NCBI GenBank assembly: GCA_947311455.1
Contig: CAMZKY010000123.1
Coordinates: 1 to 46,496 of the forward strand
Length of the DNA: 46,496 nt
Source of the DNA: an uncultured Marinosulfonomonas sp.
GTDB lineage: Bacteria; Pseudomonadota; Alphaproteobacteria; Rhodobacterales; Rhodobacteraceae
Direction: 5' to 3'
Below, piece after piece: positions 8,836 through 18,466 of this stretch (position 1 is its first letter; each line of letters opens with the position of its first letter). The notes under the pieces were generated by a model. It made no database searches. It worked only from the letters and a program-made list of their open reading frames with translations, and was not told the DNA's origin. A program made the translations under genes and the position numbers.

Positions 8836-9954
8836 ATGAAAATCAGTATTGAACGCAGTGCGCTGCTAAAAGCAATGTCACAGGCGCAGTCTGTTGTTGA
8901 GCGCCGCAACACCATACCGATCTTGGCAAATGTGCTGATCGAAGCCGAGGGCGAAGCTGTAAGTTTTCGTGCAACAGATCTTGATATTGAAGTGATCGAC
9001 AAAACGTTAGCACAGGTCGAACGCGCTGGCGCAACCACTGTTTCCGCTGTTTTGCTCCATGAAATTGTGCGAAAACTCCCTGACGGCGCTTTGGTTCAGC
9101 TTGCCGATGACGGTGCATCTGGACGCCTAACAATTGAGGCTGGCCGCTCCAATTTTTCGCTTGCGACATTGCCAAAGGAAGATTTTCCAGTAATGGCCTC
9201 GTCTGAATACGCTGCCAATTTTTCTGCCAGAGCATCGGTCTTACGCCGCCTGTTTGATAAAACAAAATTTGCCATTTCAACCGAGGAAACCCGTTACTAT
9301 TTGAATGGCGTTTATATGCATGTTTCCGATGTAGATGGTGGAAAAGTTTTGCGTTGCGTTGCCACCGATGGCCACCGTTTGGCCCGCGTCGATTCTGAAT
9401 TGCCAGCAGGTGCCGAAGATATGGTCGGCGTGATTGTTCCACGTAAAACAGTGAATGAGCTTAACAAACTGCTTTCTGATGACGACGCACAAATCGCAGT
9501 ATCAGTTTCAGAAACCAAGATTCGTTTTGCTACGCCGGAAATCACCCTTACCTCCAAAGTTATTGATGGGACTTTCCCAGATTACACCCGCGTAATCCCA
9601 TCCGGAAATACTAAAAAACTGGAAGTGGATGCGGCCGAATTTGCCAAAGCGGTTGATCGTGTTGCAACAGTTTCATCAGAGCGTTCGCGCGCTGTGAAGC
9701 TTTCTCTTTCCGAAGACAAGCTTGTTCTGTCTGTTAACGCCCCTGACAGCGGTGCTGCCGAAGAAGAGCTTGTTGTGGCCTATGGCGACGAAGCGCTGGA
9801 AATTGGGTTTAACGCCAAGTATCTGCTGGAAATCGCATCACAAGTTGACCGTGAAAATGCTGTATTTATGTTTAACTCTTCCGGCGATCCTACGTTGATG
9901 CGTGAAGGGAATGACTCATCTGCAGTTTACGTCGTTATGCCGATGCGGGTTTAA
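8836..9954 (+). CDS. dnaN: DNA polymerase III beta sliding clamp
   Basis: This 372-residue clamp encircles DNA and tethers polymerase III and many repair enzymes. The protein shows three repeated clamp domains and ends with the family C-terminus YVVMPMRV. I chose ATG 8836 because AGGAG at 8823-8827 lies 8 nt upstream and the protein then begins MKISIERSALLKAM, as in homologues. The open frame extends back to 8788, but that extension is not family-like. It is part of the dnaA-dnaN-recF block. Confidence 0.98.
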   Translation: MKISIERSALLKAMSQAQSVVERRNTIPILANVLIEAEGEAVSFRATDLDIEVIDKTLAQVERAGATTVSAVLLHEIVRKLPDGALVQLADDGASGRLTIEAGRSNFSLATLPKEDFPVMASSEYAANFSARASVLRRLFDKTKFAISTEETRYYLNGVYMHVSDVDGGKVLRCVATDGHRLARVDSELPAGAEDMVGVIVPRKTVNELNKLLSDDDAQIAVSVSETKIRFATPEITLTSKVIDGTFPDYTRVIPSGNTKKLEVDAAEFAKAVDRVATVSSERSRAVKLSLSEDKLVLSVNAPDSGAAEEELVVAYGDEALEIGFNAKYLLEIASQVDRENAVFMFNSSGDPTLMREGNDSSAVYVVMPMRV

Positions 9955-9993
9955 AAGGCTGAATTCGGCACCGTATAATGATTGGGCACCCCT

Positions 9994-11070
9994 ATGACCA
10001 ATCGCTTAGCACTTACCAAAATCCAACTTTCACATTTTCGTTCGCATAAAGCGTTTATTTTGGAAACGGATGGGCGCCCTGTTGCCATTACGGGAGCCAA
10101 CGGGGCTGGAAAAACCAATATTCTTGAAGCAATTTCAATGTTGTCACCTGGGCGCGGCCTAAGGCGCGCTAAAGCCGAACACATTAGCCGAAAACCCGAA
10201 AACTTGGGATGGAAAATGTCGGCAATTCTTGAAAATTGTGATCGAACATATGAAATCGAAACTCGGTCTGATCATGGTGCTCCACGTCAAGTTCGGATAG
10301 ATGGGAAAATCATACCACAAATCGCACTGGGTAAAATTACGCGCATGTTGTGGTTGGTGCCATCAATGGATCGACTGTGGATCGAAGGTGCCGAAGGGCG
10401 GCGGCGTTTTCTGGATCGGATGACGTTCAGCTTTTCCCCCTCCCATGGCGAAACGGTATTGGCCTATGAAAAAGCAATGCGTCAACGCAACCGGCTGCTT
10501 AAGGATGGCCAATCTGATTCAGGCTGGTATGGGGCGCTAGAAATGCAAATGGCGCGTGCTGGTGTTGCAATCATACAAAATCGGCACGGTACGATTGCAC
10601 GGATAAAGCAAGCTCAGCACAAGGCCAAAACCACATTTCCCGCAGCAAATCTCTGGCTGTCTCACGCGGAAGGCACCCCCCAAGATCCTGACATTGACAC
10701 CCTGTCCGCAGCGTTTCGACACAGCCGCCCGCGCGATTTGTTGGCAGGGCGAACATTGGTTGGCCCACACCGCTCTGATTTATGTGCGGAATATTCCGAA
10801 AAGGATATGCCAGCGCAGGAATGTTCAACTGGCGAACAAAAGGCACTGCTTGTTTCGTTGATGTTGGCAAACTGTCGCGCACTGAAATCCGAAATCGGGG
10901 TGTCGCCGATCTTGCTGCTTGATGAAATCGCGGCCCATCTTGATGTGGACCGTCGCGCGGCACTGTATGATGAAATTTGCGATTTAGGGACACAAGCATG
11001 GATGACCGGCACCGAAAAATCGCTTTTTGATTCTCTGGGTGAAAGGGCGATGTATTTAGACATAACCTAA
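9994..11070 (+). CDS. recF: DNA repair and recombination protein RecF
   Basis: This 358-residue SMC-like ATPase loads RecA at single-strand gaps with RecO and RecR. Walker A GANGAGKT is at residues 34-41, the ABC signature-like STGEQKALL near 270, and Walker B LLLDEIAAHLD near 305. ATG 9994 gives a normal N-terminus; a TTG at 9982 is an alternative. It lies 39 bp after dnaN. Its stop codon overlaps the stop of the convergent flagellar gene at 11067, and gyrB, which often follows recF, is not there. Confidence 0.95.
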   Translation: MTNRLALTKIQLSHFRSHKAFILETDGRPVAITGANGAGKTNILEAISMLSPGRGLRRAKAEHISRKPENLGWKMSAILENCDRTYEIETRSDHGAPRQVRIDGKIIPQIALGKITRMLWLVPSMDRLWIEGAEGRRRFLDRMTFSFSPSHGETVLAYEKAMRQRNRLLKDGQSDSGWYGALEMQMARAGVAIIQNRHGTIARIKQAQHKAKTTFPAANLWLSHAEGTPQDPDIDTLSAAFRHSRPRDLLAGRTLVGPHRSDLCAEYSEKDMPAQECSTGEQKALLVSLMLANCRALKSEIGVSPILLLDEIAAHLDVDRRAALYDEICDLGTQAWMTGTEKSLFDSLGERAMYLDIT

Positions 11071-11420
11071 ATTTTCTGTTGCTGCGAAAGCTTTTGAATC
11101 ACCTGCTTCTTCCCAAAAGCTGCTTTTGCAATGTCTGTCTGAACGGCTTTTTTGACCCTCAAATTGGCAAGCTCCATATTGATTTTCGCGATCTGGCTTT
11201 GCTGCCAAAGTAGCCATTTCTGATCCGCCCCCGATACCAACGCAAAATCAGCGCTGCCCAGATGGGTTAGCGTATCAACACGCCGTTTCTTTTCCGTTCT
11301 TATCAATTCAATAGTGTTGGTTCGTTCGTCAATCTGATCCTGTATTGTGCGCAGCTTTGCCAACTCCACATCTAGCCCCATTTGCGTCACCGTTATCAGA
11401 TCATCTACGCGCTTATTCAT
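11067..11420 (-). CDS. Coiled-coil protein at the end of the flagellar operon (FliJ-like)
   Basis: This 117-residue protein is predicted to be almost wholly helical and coiled coil, rich in Lys, Gln, Glu and Leu. That is the general appearance of FliJ-type export chaperones, but I see no decisive sequence signature. Its start overlaps the end of flhB by 8 nt, so it is translationally coupled and is the last gene of the export-apparatus operon. Its TAG overlaps the recF TAA across 11067-11070, so the two transcription units run into each other with no space for a terminator. Confidence 0.6.
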   Translation of the reverse strand: MNKRVDDLITVTQMGLDVELAKLRTIQDQIDERTNTIELIRTEKKRRVDTLTHLGSADFALVSGADQKWLLWQQSQIAKINMELANLRVKKAVQTDIAKAAFGKKQVIQKLSQQQKI

Positions 11421-12513
11421 TGTTTGACTGTATCACTGTTTTTGTTTTTTCGCGCAACGCCTCGGCAAACCGAATTGCCGCGGCGACGGCTTGGTAATGT
11501 TCACTTTGAATTTCTTGGCCCAACTCTACTGTTGCAAAAAGCGCCCGTGCCGTTGGTGGGTCGCGATGGATGGGAACCCCGGCTTCGGCGGCAACTTCGC
11601 GAATGCGCGCCGCAATTTCATCCACGCCTTTTGCGATACAGGCGGGTGCCCCGCCCACCGCACGATCCCATTTCAAAGCCACCGCATAATGTGTCGGGTT
11701 TACCACGATTACATCCGCAGTTGGCACTTCGGCAAGCATCTGGTTCATCGCAATTTCATAGCCCTTTTGGCGGCGCTGTTGTTTTGTGTGCGGATCACCT
11801 TCGCTTTGTTTGGATTCATCCGTCATCTCTTTGCGAGACATCATATTCTTTCGCTGATGTTCTTTTTGCTGCCACAAAAAATCAACGGCACCAATCGACA
11901 GCGCAATCAACAAAACAATCGACAAAAACTCGATGATCAAACTCAATAGAACAACCGACACCATCGGCCCGTTCAATTGAATGGTATTCAATATCTCTGG
12001 AATTTTGCCTTTTAGAAACACAGTTAGCGCGATCGAGTATATCAAAAGTTTGGCAAAGCTTTTTGCGAATTCAAACAAGCCTGCCCGGCCAAACTTATTT
12101 TTGGCGTTCGATAAGGGGGATATACGCGAAAGCTTGAAAGCAAGTTTTTCCGGCGCAACAACAAAACTGCGTTGGGCAATGATAGTCAGCAACACCAAAG
12201 CCGCAGGGATGGCAAACCATGGAGTAAGCCCTTGCAGCAAGTGTTGGCTAATATCACCACTTATTGGCTTAGCACTATCTTGGAAAAAACTGCGTGATAA
12301 GAAATCAGATTGTTCAACCATTCCCGCCAATGTTGCGCCAATTGACTTAAGCGAATCTGAACCCATTGTCATAGCAACCAGTAAGATTCCAAAGTATGAT
12401 GCGGCCGTATTTAGGTCAGTCGACTTTGCAATTTCTCCGCGCTTTCTAGCGTCGTCAAGCTTCTTTTGGGTTGCCTGAAATTGCTTTTCGCTATCATCGT
12501 CTGAACCGCTCAT
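11413..12513 (-). CDS. flhB: Flagellar type III export protein FlhB
   Basis: This 366-residue inner-membrane protein of the flagellar export gate switches substrate class from rod/hook to filament after self-cleavage. It has four hydrophobic segments between about residues 35 and 215, then a charged cytoplasmic domain containing the autocleavage site NPTH at 272-275. The N-terminal part has the usual KKLDDARKRGEIAKS motif. Its ATG overlaps the fliR stop (ATGA), typical of coupled translation. Confidence 0.96.
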   Translation of the reverse strand: MSGSDDDSEKQFQATQKKLDDARKRGEIAKSTDLNTAASYFGILLVAMTMGSDSLKSIGATLAGMVEQSDFLSRSFFQDSAKPISGDISQHLLQGLTPWFAIPAALVLLTIIAQRSFVVAPEKLAFKLSRISPLSNAKNKFGRAGLFEFAKSFAKLLIYSIALTVFLKGKIPEILNTIQLNGPMVSVVLLSLIIEFLSIVLLIALSIGAVDFLWQQKEHQRKNMMSRKEMTDESKQSEGDPHTKQQRRQKGYEIAMNQMLAEVPTADVIVVNPTHYAVALKWDRAVGGAPACIAKGVDEIAARIREVAAEAGVPIHRDPPTARALFATVELGQEIQSEHYQAVAAAIRFAEALREKTKTVIQSNNE

Positions 12514-13292
12514 TTTGCCGCTCCGAATGGATCAGACAGATAGACCAGTAGCTCCTGCGACCAAACATGCAAAAGAATAGGTACCACAAGAAACATCAGC
12601 ATTAGGCCACCCGCGGTAATCGCTGGCGCACCGATAAACGCTACCATTAGCTGCGGCATTGCACGATTGATAACGCCAAGCGCAACATTGTAAATCAGCG
12701 AGGCAATTACAAAAGGCGCTGCAAGCGTGAAGCCCATAGAAAAAGCCCGCGCAACTTGTGAAATGCCCCAATCTGTTAAAATGCGCGCTGCCGGAAATTC
12801 ACCCGCAGGCAGGATATCATAAGAATATATGATCACGCGCGCAATTTGGATATGCAACCCATTCATCACAGCAATGGCTAAGCCACCGAAAACCAAAAGA
12901 TGGCCAATTGCCGGCTGAGGGTCGACGGTTGAACCGCCCCCAAAAATCTGTGAAAGAGAGGTAGATTGCGCTGCAATAGAGCCTGCCGTTTGAAGAGCCA
13001 ACACGAACAACCGAAGCCCAACCCCCAACGCCAAACCCGCAATTACCTCGGTTGCCAAAAGCACCGCAGGGAATTGTTCTGCTTGTGCGAAGGGAACGAG
13101 CATATCAGAAACCACTGGCATAACGATAACTGTGAACATGATCGTAACCAGCAATCGCACGCGTTGAGGCACAGATCGTTCCCCAAAAGCCGGAAGCAAA
13201 GCTACAACTGCTCCAACGCGGAGGAAAACAATAAACCCCACCACCGCTTGATCTCGGCTTAATCCTGAAACCAATTGCAAAAGCTCAGTCAT
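12510..13292 (-). CDS. fliR: Flagellar export gate protein FliR
   Basis: This 260-residue protein is very hydrophobic with about six membrane segments, and is part of the FliPQR core of the export gate. Family features include FLRVGAVVALLPAFGERSVP near the N-terminus and the C-terminal LMLMFLVVPILL segment. Both ends overlap neighbours (ATGA with flhA and flhB), so flhA-fliR-flhB is one coupled unit. fliQ, usually beside fliR, is not in this window. Confidence 0.93.
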   Translation of the reverse strand: MTELLQLVSGLSRDQAVVGFIVFLRVGAVVALLPAFGERSVPQRVRLLVTIMFTVIVMPVVSDMLVPFAQAEQFPAVLLATEVIAGLALGVGLRLFVLALQTAGSIAAQSTSLSQIFGGGSTVDPQPAIGHLLVFGGLAIAVMNGLHIQIARVIIYSYDILPAGEFPAARILTDWGISQVARAFSMGFTLAAPFVIASLIYNVALGVINRAMPQLMVAFIGAPAITAGGLMLMFLVVPILLHVWSQELLVYLSDPFGAAK

Positions 13293-15385
13293 GTAGCCAC
13301 GAGGCCCACAAGAGAGGGACGAACATCTGCGCCGATTTCTTCAAATGAAAATACGGGATTTTGAATACCTTTTGCCGCGAGCACGGTTCGAATAAACCGC
13401 CGTCGCGTATGTGTTGTTGCAATGGCAGGGTAAACACCAGATTCGGAAGCAGATGCTATTTTTTCAGCAACATTATTTGCAAGCCTATTGAATTTTTCGG
13501 GCGGTAGGGCCACATCGATTTGCCCACGCTCGCCTTCTATTTGATATGTATTGAAAACCTCTTCCCAATCTGGCGCAAGCTGAATCAGTGGAACGGTGCC
13601 ATCCGCTCGTTTCACTTCGGCAATCAATTGAAACCCCAAGCGCCGGCGAACATGTTCACAAATCTGTTCCGGCGATTGGTAGATTTGCCGTGCCTCCGCG
13701 ATTGCTTCCAAAATAAGGGGTAAATTGCGAACAGAGACCCGCTCTTCCAACAATAAGCGCATGATGGTTACTAGCAATTCAACAGGCACCTTTTCAGGGA
13801 TCAGTTCTTCAAGCAAGTTTTGATTGGCTTGCGCCCGTGATTCATCCGACAGATTCACAAACTCATCCAGAAGCTTTCTAAGAACCCTTAGCGTTAACAG
13901 CCTTGGGAAATTTGCTTTAATGATCTCAAGAAGATGTGTCGCCAGCACTTCAGTGGAAGAAACGATCGTGACGCCCAAAAGCGCAGCCTCTTCTTGCTCG
14001 TTGTTAGATATCCAACGGGCAGGAGCTCCGTAAACTGGTTCACTCACGTCTTCCCCGGCGGGCAAAAGCCCTGGATCTTCCGGCAAAAGGGCCAGAGCAT
14101 TTTCCGGCCGCAAAACATCGCGGGCCTGCTCTACGCCCTGCACTTTGATCACATACGTGCCTGTTGGTAATGACGCATCATCCGTTAAGCGGATTTCTGG
14201 TAATATCAAACCAAATGACGACGCAACATGTGTTCTCATATTTGCAATTCGCGCATCCAGCCCCGTTGCTGGATCCAAAACCATACTTACCAAATCTGGC
14301 GCAAACTCCACATGGATATCATCCAGATCAAGCAGGTCACCCATAGGGGTGACAGATGGTTTCATACTATCCTCATCAATTTCAATTTGTGTTGCTTGAT
14401 CTTTTTCTTTGGTGGATTTTCTGACAAACCACGCGGCGAAGCCCAATGCGCCAGATCCGGCAATAAAGGGCGCAAACGGCAACCCGGGCACCACAGCAAA
14501 TATTGCCATCAACAATGAAACAGTCATCAGCGCAGGTGGATATTTCCCAAGTTGAGAAAACAGTTCCAAATCCGCTGTCCCTTTTAATCCGCCACGCGCC
14601 AGCAAAAGGGCCGATGCAATCGAAATAATCACAGCTGGAATTTGTGAAACCAAACCATCCCCGATCGTTAAAATCGCATAAGTGTGGAGTGCGTCTGAAA
14701 ATGTCATGCCATGCATAACGATACCCATGATTAAACCCATCACAAGGTTTAACAGGGTAATCAATAATCCAGCCACCGCATCACCTTTTACAAATTTGGA
14801 CGCCCCATCAAGAGAGCCGAAAAAGGTGGTTTCCGCTTGATCATTTTCGCGCCTAAATTTGGCTTCTGTGTGGTCAATAGCGCCTGCCGACATATCACTA
14901 TCAATCGCCAACTGTTTTCCCGGCATTCCGTCAAGCGCAAAGCGGGCACCGACTTCTGCCATACGTGCGGCACCTTTAGTGATGACGATAAAATTGACGA
15001 TGATCAAAACGCCAAATACCACCAACCCCATAAAAACGCTGCCACCCATCACAAAATTGGCAAAACCTTCGATGACATCACCCGCCGCGTTTGTTCCTGT
15101 ATGCCCTTGGCCAATAATCAGTTTGGTAGAGGAAACATTTAGCGACAATCGTAACATTAGAGACGCTAAAAGGATGGTTGGAAAAACTGAAAAATCCAAA
15201 GGGCGTTCTATAAATAATGTGATCGTAAACATCAAAATCGCTAGGGCGAATGAAACAGCCAACCCAATATCCAACACCCACGCAGGCATTGGTAAAATCA
15301 TCATCACAATTACAGCCAATAAGGCCAGTGCCAACAAAACTGTTGGTTGAAAAATTGCGATCAGAATGTTTTTTGACTTATCCAT
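13289..15385 (-). CDS. flhA: Flagellar export gate protein FlhA
   Basis: This 698-residue protein is the large export gate subunit that uses the proton gradient and docks chaperone-substrate complexes. Eight membrane segments fill about residues 10-310, and the cytoplasmic domain the rest. The FHIPEP family signature is present (RMAEVGARFALDGMPGKQ, followed by DSDMSAG). I chose ATG 15385, with GGAG 6 nt upstream; the frame extends to a TTG at 15397. Its start lies inside the last codons of the transglycosylase gene. Confidence 0.95.
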   Translation of the reverse strand: MDKSKNILIAIFQPTVLLALALLAVIVMMILPMPAWVLDIGLAVSFALAILMFTITLFIERPLDFSVFPTILLASLMLRLSLNVSSTKLIIGQGHTGTNAAGDVIEGFANFVMGGSVFMGLVVFGVLIIVNFIVITKGAARMAEVGARFALDGMPGKQLAIDSDMSAGAIDHTEAKFRRENDQAETTFFGSLDGASKFVKGDAVAGLLITLLNLVMGLIMGIVMHGMTFSDALHTYAILTIGDGLVSQIPAVIISIASALLLARGGLKGTADLELFSQLGKYPPALMTVSLLMAIFAVVPGLPFAPFIAGSGALGFAAWFVRKSTKEKDQATQIEIDEDSMKPSVTPMGDLLDLDDIHVEFAPDLVSMVLDPATGLDARIANMRTHVASSFGLILPEIRLTDDASLPTGTYVIKVQGVEQARDVLRPENALALLPEDPGLLPAGEDVSEPVYGAPARWISNNEQEEAALLGVTIVSSTEVLATHLLEIIKANFPRLLTLRVLRKLLDEFVNLSDESRAQANQNLLEELIPEKVPVELLVTIMRLLLEERVSVRNLPLILEAIAEARQIYQSPEQICEHVRRRLGFQLIAEVKRADGTVPLIQLAPDWEEVFNTYQIEGERGQIDVALPPEKFNRLANNVAEKIASASESGVYPAIATTHTRRRFIRTVLAAKGIQNPVFSFEEIGADVRPSLVGLVAT

Positions 15386-16133
15386 CAACAGCTCCAAACG
15401 GAATAAATCGACGCGCTGCTTGGGTTGTGTTCAACGGCACCAAAGATCCCAACATCGCCGGGCGATCACTGGCTCTAAGAAGTGGGAAATTATTTGTACG
15501 TGTCGGGGTTTGGTTTTGCAGAATTGGCGCGTTGCCGCCTTTGGCTGCGACTGCAATGCTTGCCTCAACCGGAGAATTCGTTAATTGCCGTCGCACCGAT
15601 ACAAACCGTTTTTCGTATTTTGAGGCATACTTTTCTGTCCTGGAATGGAACGCGCCCGCGGCTTTGCTCCAGCTTCCTTTTTCGTTAAACAGCGTTAGCA
15701 AAAACCGTGCTGCATAGAGCGCGTTTATAGTGGGATCAAACATGTCTTCGATCGAAGCGAATTCTTGACCATGCCATTTGTAATTGATTTGAAAACAGCC
15801 GATATCAAAGCTGCGTGCGCCACGCTTGTAGTTCTTATAGACAAAAGTACGGGCTTCATCCTCTGAATCAAACCAAAAACCTTTACCCTCCATATTTACC
15901 GTCCATGGCCACGGGTTAAGCGTACCACTGCGCTGCCGGCCCGTTTCAACCCGCGTGACCGCTTGCAGCACACCGATTGGAACACCTGTTTTTTGTGCTG
16001 CGATCGCCGCAGCAGTATCACAAATTTGCTTCGTTGGTGTGGCCGCTTGAATAAATTCAGTTCGAAAAACGATCAAGGTAACCACAATCAGAAATGTGCG
16101 CGTAATCGAACGGCAATATGATTTAGGTTTCAC
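15378..16133 (-). CDS. Periplasmic lytic transglycosylase (SLT domain) of the flagellar operon
   Basis: This is a 251-residue exported protein with an N-terminal signal or anchor segment (about residues 12-30, TFLIVVTLIVF). An SLT domain follows, with the catalytic glutamate in TRVETG at E63, a DIGCFQINYKWHG motif and NALYAARFL. It probably cuts peptidoglycan locally so that the rod can pass the cell wall; Rhodobacterales flagella use a separate transglycosylase of this kind (SltF-type) rather than a fused FlgJ domain. The C-terminal 70 residues are low-complexity. It overlaps the flhA start by 8 nt. Confidence 0.85.
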   Translation of the reverse strand: MKPKSYCRSITRTFLIVVTLIVFRTEFIQAATPTKQICDTAAAIAAQKTGVPIGVLQAVTRVETGRQRSGTLNPWPWTVNMEGKGFWFDSEDEARTFVYKNYKRGARSFDIGCFQINYKWHGQEFASIEDMFDPTINALYAARFLLTLFNEKGSWSKAAGAFHSRTEKYASKYEKRFVSVRRQLTNSPVEASIAVAAKGGNAPILQNQTPTRTNNFPLLRASDRPAMLGSLVPLNTTQAARRFIPFGAVDG

Positions 16134-16234
16134 TTATTATCTCGCAATTCTTGCAAACATTTAACTAATTAGTACGATGAATGAATTGATAAAAAGTTAT
16201 TGAATTAGCGTTTGGTGGAAGTTTATTGAAGTAA

Positions 16235-18466
16235 CTATTCCCTCACTAGCCCGTACTTTTCCATTAATTCGGTCATAGCAATCTGCGTCTTTTTGCTATT
16301 TTCCAGGCTTGCCTGCGCGCGCGCGATTAGTCCGTTGGGCATATCGTTTTGATCGCTAAGATCGGTTTGCATTAGTTGTGCGGCAACTTTTTCAATGCCC
16401 CCCCCAACGAGCGCTATTTTCTGCCAATCCCCTATTTCCCAAAGCAATTCATCTACTTTCCTCTGATCTAAAAGTTCTGAATATTCATCAATTGCTTTTT
16501 GAACTTGCCCCAACAATCGATACGCTTGGGCACGAAGGCGTATGGCAGGCTCTTTTTGTTGATTTTCGATTAGTAAAATTGCTTTTTCCGGATCGCCTTC
16601 CGCAATGGCTATCTCTGCAAGAATCAATGCTTCCTCTGCGCTTGGCTGGCCTTTCAGTTGAATCATCTCTTTTGCCAAACTCGGAATCCCTTCTGAAATA
16701 AGGCGCTTGGCGGCCAGCAGGCGCGTTTGTGAAGAGATTGGAAAATCAGACAACTGCTTTTGTGTAGCATAAACCAGCTGAATAAAATCATCCGCCGAAG
16801 CATATTCTGTCGCCTCTTGTAGCAAAGAGCCCCACATCTTGGCCTTTTGTGATAAAGTCGTATGCGAGGAAAGCTCCAGTTCATTTAGGGAATGGACTGC
16901 TTGGGGAAACATATTCTTTTGTCCTTGCGCGACAATTATAAGAGCCTGAAGAGCTGCACCTTGATCGGTTTCTCGTTGCTCAAATACCATGGCTTGTGCC
17001 GTTAAAAGAAGTTCTGAATCAATGTCTTGACGCCGGCGCGTTAAATCGTCCAGCCTCGCTATCAATGCCGTTATTGAAAATGTCCCATCTTCCGCAATAA
17101 CTTCTTCAAGTAGTGTTGTGGATTCTCTCTCCAAGCCACGCTCGTGGTTTAGTTGCGCCTCTAAAAGTTTCATTTCCGAGGTTGGTTCGCCATTGGTGCG
17201 AACAATCGCATTTCGCAGCGTTCGAGCAGTTCTGATATCTCCAATATCAACAAATTTTTTGGCCAACCTTGGGCCCAAAAGCTTGCGCAAATGTGAGGGT
17301 AACTCTGCAAAGCTTTGAATCACGGCGGGGCGGTTTATAAACGGCGCGGTTGCCAAAGTATTAATCGATAATGCGGCCCAAAGTGCAGAACGTCCATCAC
17401 AACCAATTTGATCATCAAATATTTTGTTTTCCGAATAGGTATTATCGTCCATAATTTCGGCCAAGCGGGCTAGAATTTTTGGAGTACTCGGAATTGCATC
17501 AAATGCTCTATATGCTGCAATTGCTTCGGCACCAAAACCTGCATACAGATTCGCTTGAATAAATCTGGTTAGTGCTTTCTGGTCGACTTGGTCAAATTCC
17601 AAAGTTATCTTTCCACGTTCCAACGCGATTCGATCAAAAATAGCATCCGAGTCTCCCCATGTTGAAATGTCTAGCACGTCGTCCCGCAAGCACGTTGCCC
17701 CTTGGTCGGTAAGGTTTTGGCTTACTGGTGTTTGTGATCGCTCCCGATCGACACTTGTTTCAACATGGATATTCACATGCGAAGACACATCTTCTACAGG
17801 CTCACTTTCCTCTACTTTTATGGGGGAGGTGCCTTGGATTTTCACAATTTCAGTACGTTCAGGGAGCATTTTTGTCTCTAACAAACCCTGAGAAGCCGCT
17901 TTGCTAAGTTGTCGCAAAACCTGTCCTCGAATATCCGAAATGCGTTTGTCTTGCTCACGGATTTGAGCGGCGGCTATCGGTTCTTTGGTTTCTGGTTGGT
18001 GGCTAGCGAATACGCCAACACGCGGCAGATCTTGTCTGGCAAAAGCATCGCCAAAAAATGGCATCGCAGGTGGTGATTGTTGCGGCAGGTTGTCACCAGC
18101 AATTTCAGCACCTTCACCAATGATTTTAACCGTCAAAAACCCAGGTCTGTATTCATAGGCCTGCGCCTCACATTCACAAGCAAGCTCAATTCTAATTCTT
18201 GAGCCATTATCCAAAGCTGAAACCGTTTGAATACGTCTTCGCGACATATTTTTAAATATCTCTGATACATCAATTTCATCATTCATTTTTGAAAATATGA
18301 TGTCATACCCATTGGCAGTTTTTTCTAGCTGCCATGGTGCTGGATTGGGGAGCACAAATGATAAGCGTGAAAAATCATTTTTATCTTCGGACTGTACAAC
18401 TACCGTTTCCGAACGTGAAGCGTTTGCCAATGCAAGCCAGAAAGCCAATATCCAAAATAGCTTCAC
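16235..18466 (-). CDS. Large exported protein with AMIN-like and helical-repeat regions, in the motor operon
   Basis: This 743-residue protein has a signal peptide (MKLFWILAFWLALANASRS-E). Residues about 30-120 are beta-rich, with RLSFVLPNPAPWQLEKT and IRIELACECEAQAY, resembling AMIN-type domains that bind peptidoglycan or secretin-like partners. After a polar linker, residues about 290-743 look like successive helical hairpins of TPR type. The GTG start is coupled to the motA stop (GTGA) and has AAGGTG upstream. Its place between motA and the transglycosylase suggests a periplasmic role near the motor, perhaps like rhizobial MotC, though it is much longer and I see no direct similarity. Function not established. 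Confidence 0.75.
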   Translation of the reverse strand: MKLFWILAFWLALANASRSETVVVQSEDKNDFSRLSFVLPNPAPWQLEKTANGYDIIFSKMNDEIDVSEIFKNMSRRRIQTVSALDNGSRIRIELACECEAQAYEYRPGFLTVKIIGEGAEIAGDNLPQQSPPAMPFFGDAFARQDLPRVGVFASHQPETKEPIAAAQIREQDKRISDIRGQVLRQLSKAASQGLLETKMLPERTEIVKIQGTSPIKVEESEPVEDVSSHVNIHVETSVDRERSQTPVSQNLTDQGATCLRDDVLDISTWGDSDAIFDRIALERGKITLEFDQVDQKALTRFIQANLYAGFGAEAIAAYRAFDAIPSTPKILARLAEIMDDNTYSENKIFDDQIGCDGRSALWAALSINTLATAPFINRPAVIQSFAELPSHLRKLLGPRLAKKFVDIGDIRTARTLRNAIVRTNGEPTSEMKLLEAQLNHERGLERESTTLLEEVIAEDGTFSITALIARLDDLTRRRQDIDSELLLTAQAMVFEQRETDQGAALQALIIVAQGQKNMFPQAVHSLNELELSSHTTLSQKAKMWGSLLQEATEYASADDFIQLVYATQKQLSDFPISSQTRLLAAKRLISEGIPSLAKEMIQLKGQPSAEEALILAEIAIAEGDPEKAILLIENQQKEPAIRLRAQAYRLLGQVQKAIDEYSELLDQRKVDELLWEIGDWQKIALVGGGIEKVAAQLMQTDLSDQNDMPNGLIARAQASLENSKKTQIAMTELMEKYGLVRE

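Noticed and set aside
8843-9442. 199-codon frame antisense to dnaN
   Set aside because: Shadow of the dnaN reading frame; rich in Gln, His and Arg as expected from the reverse strand of a coding gene.
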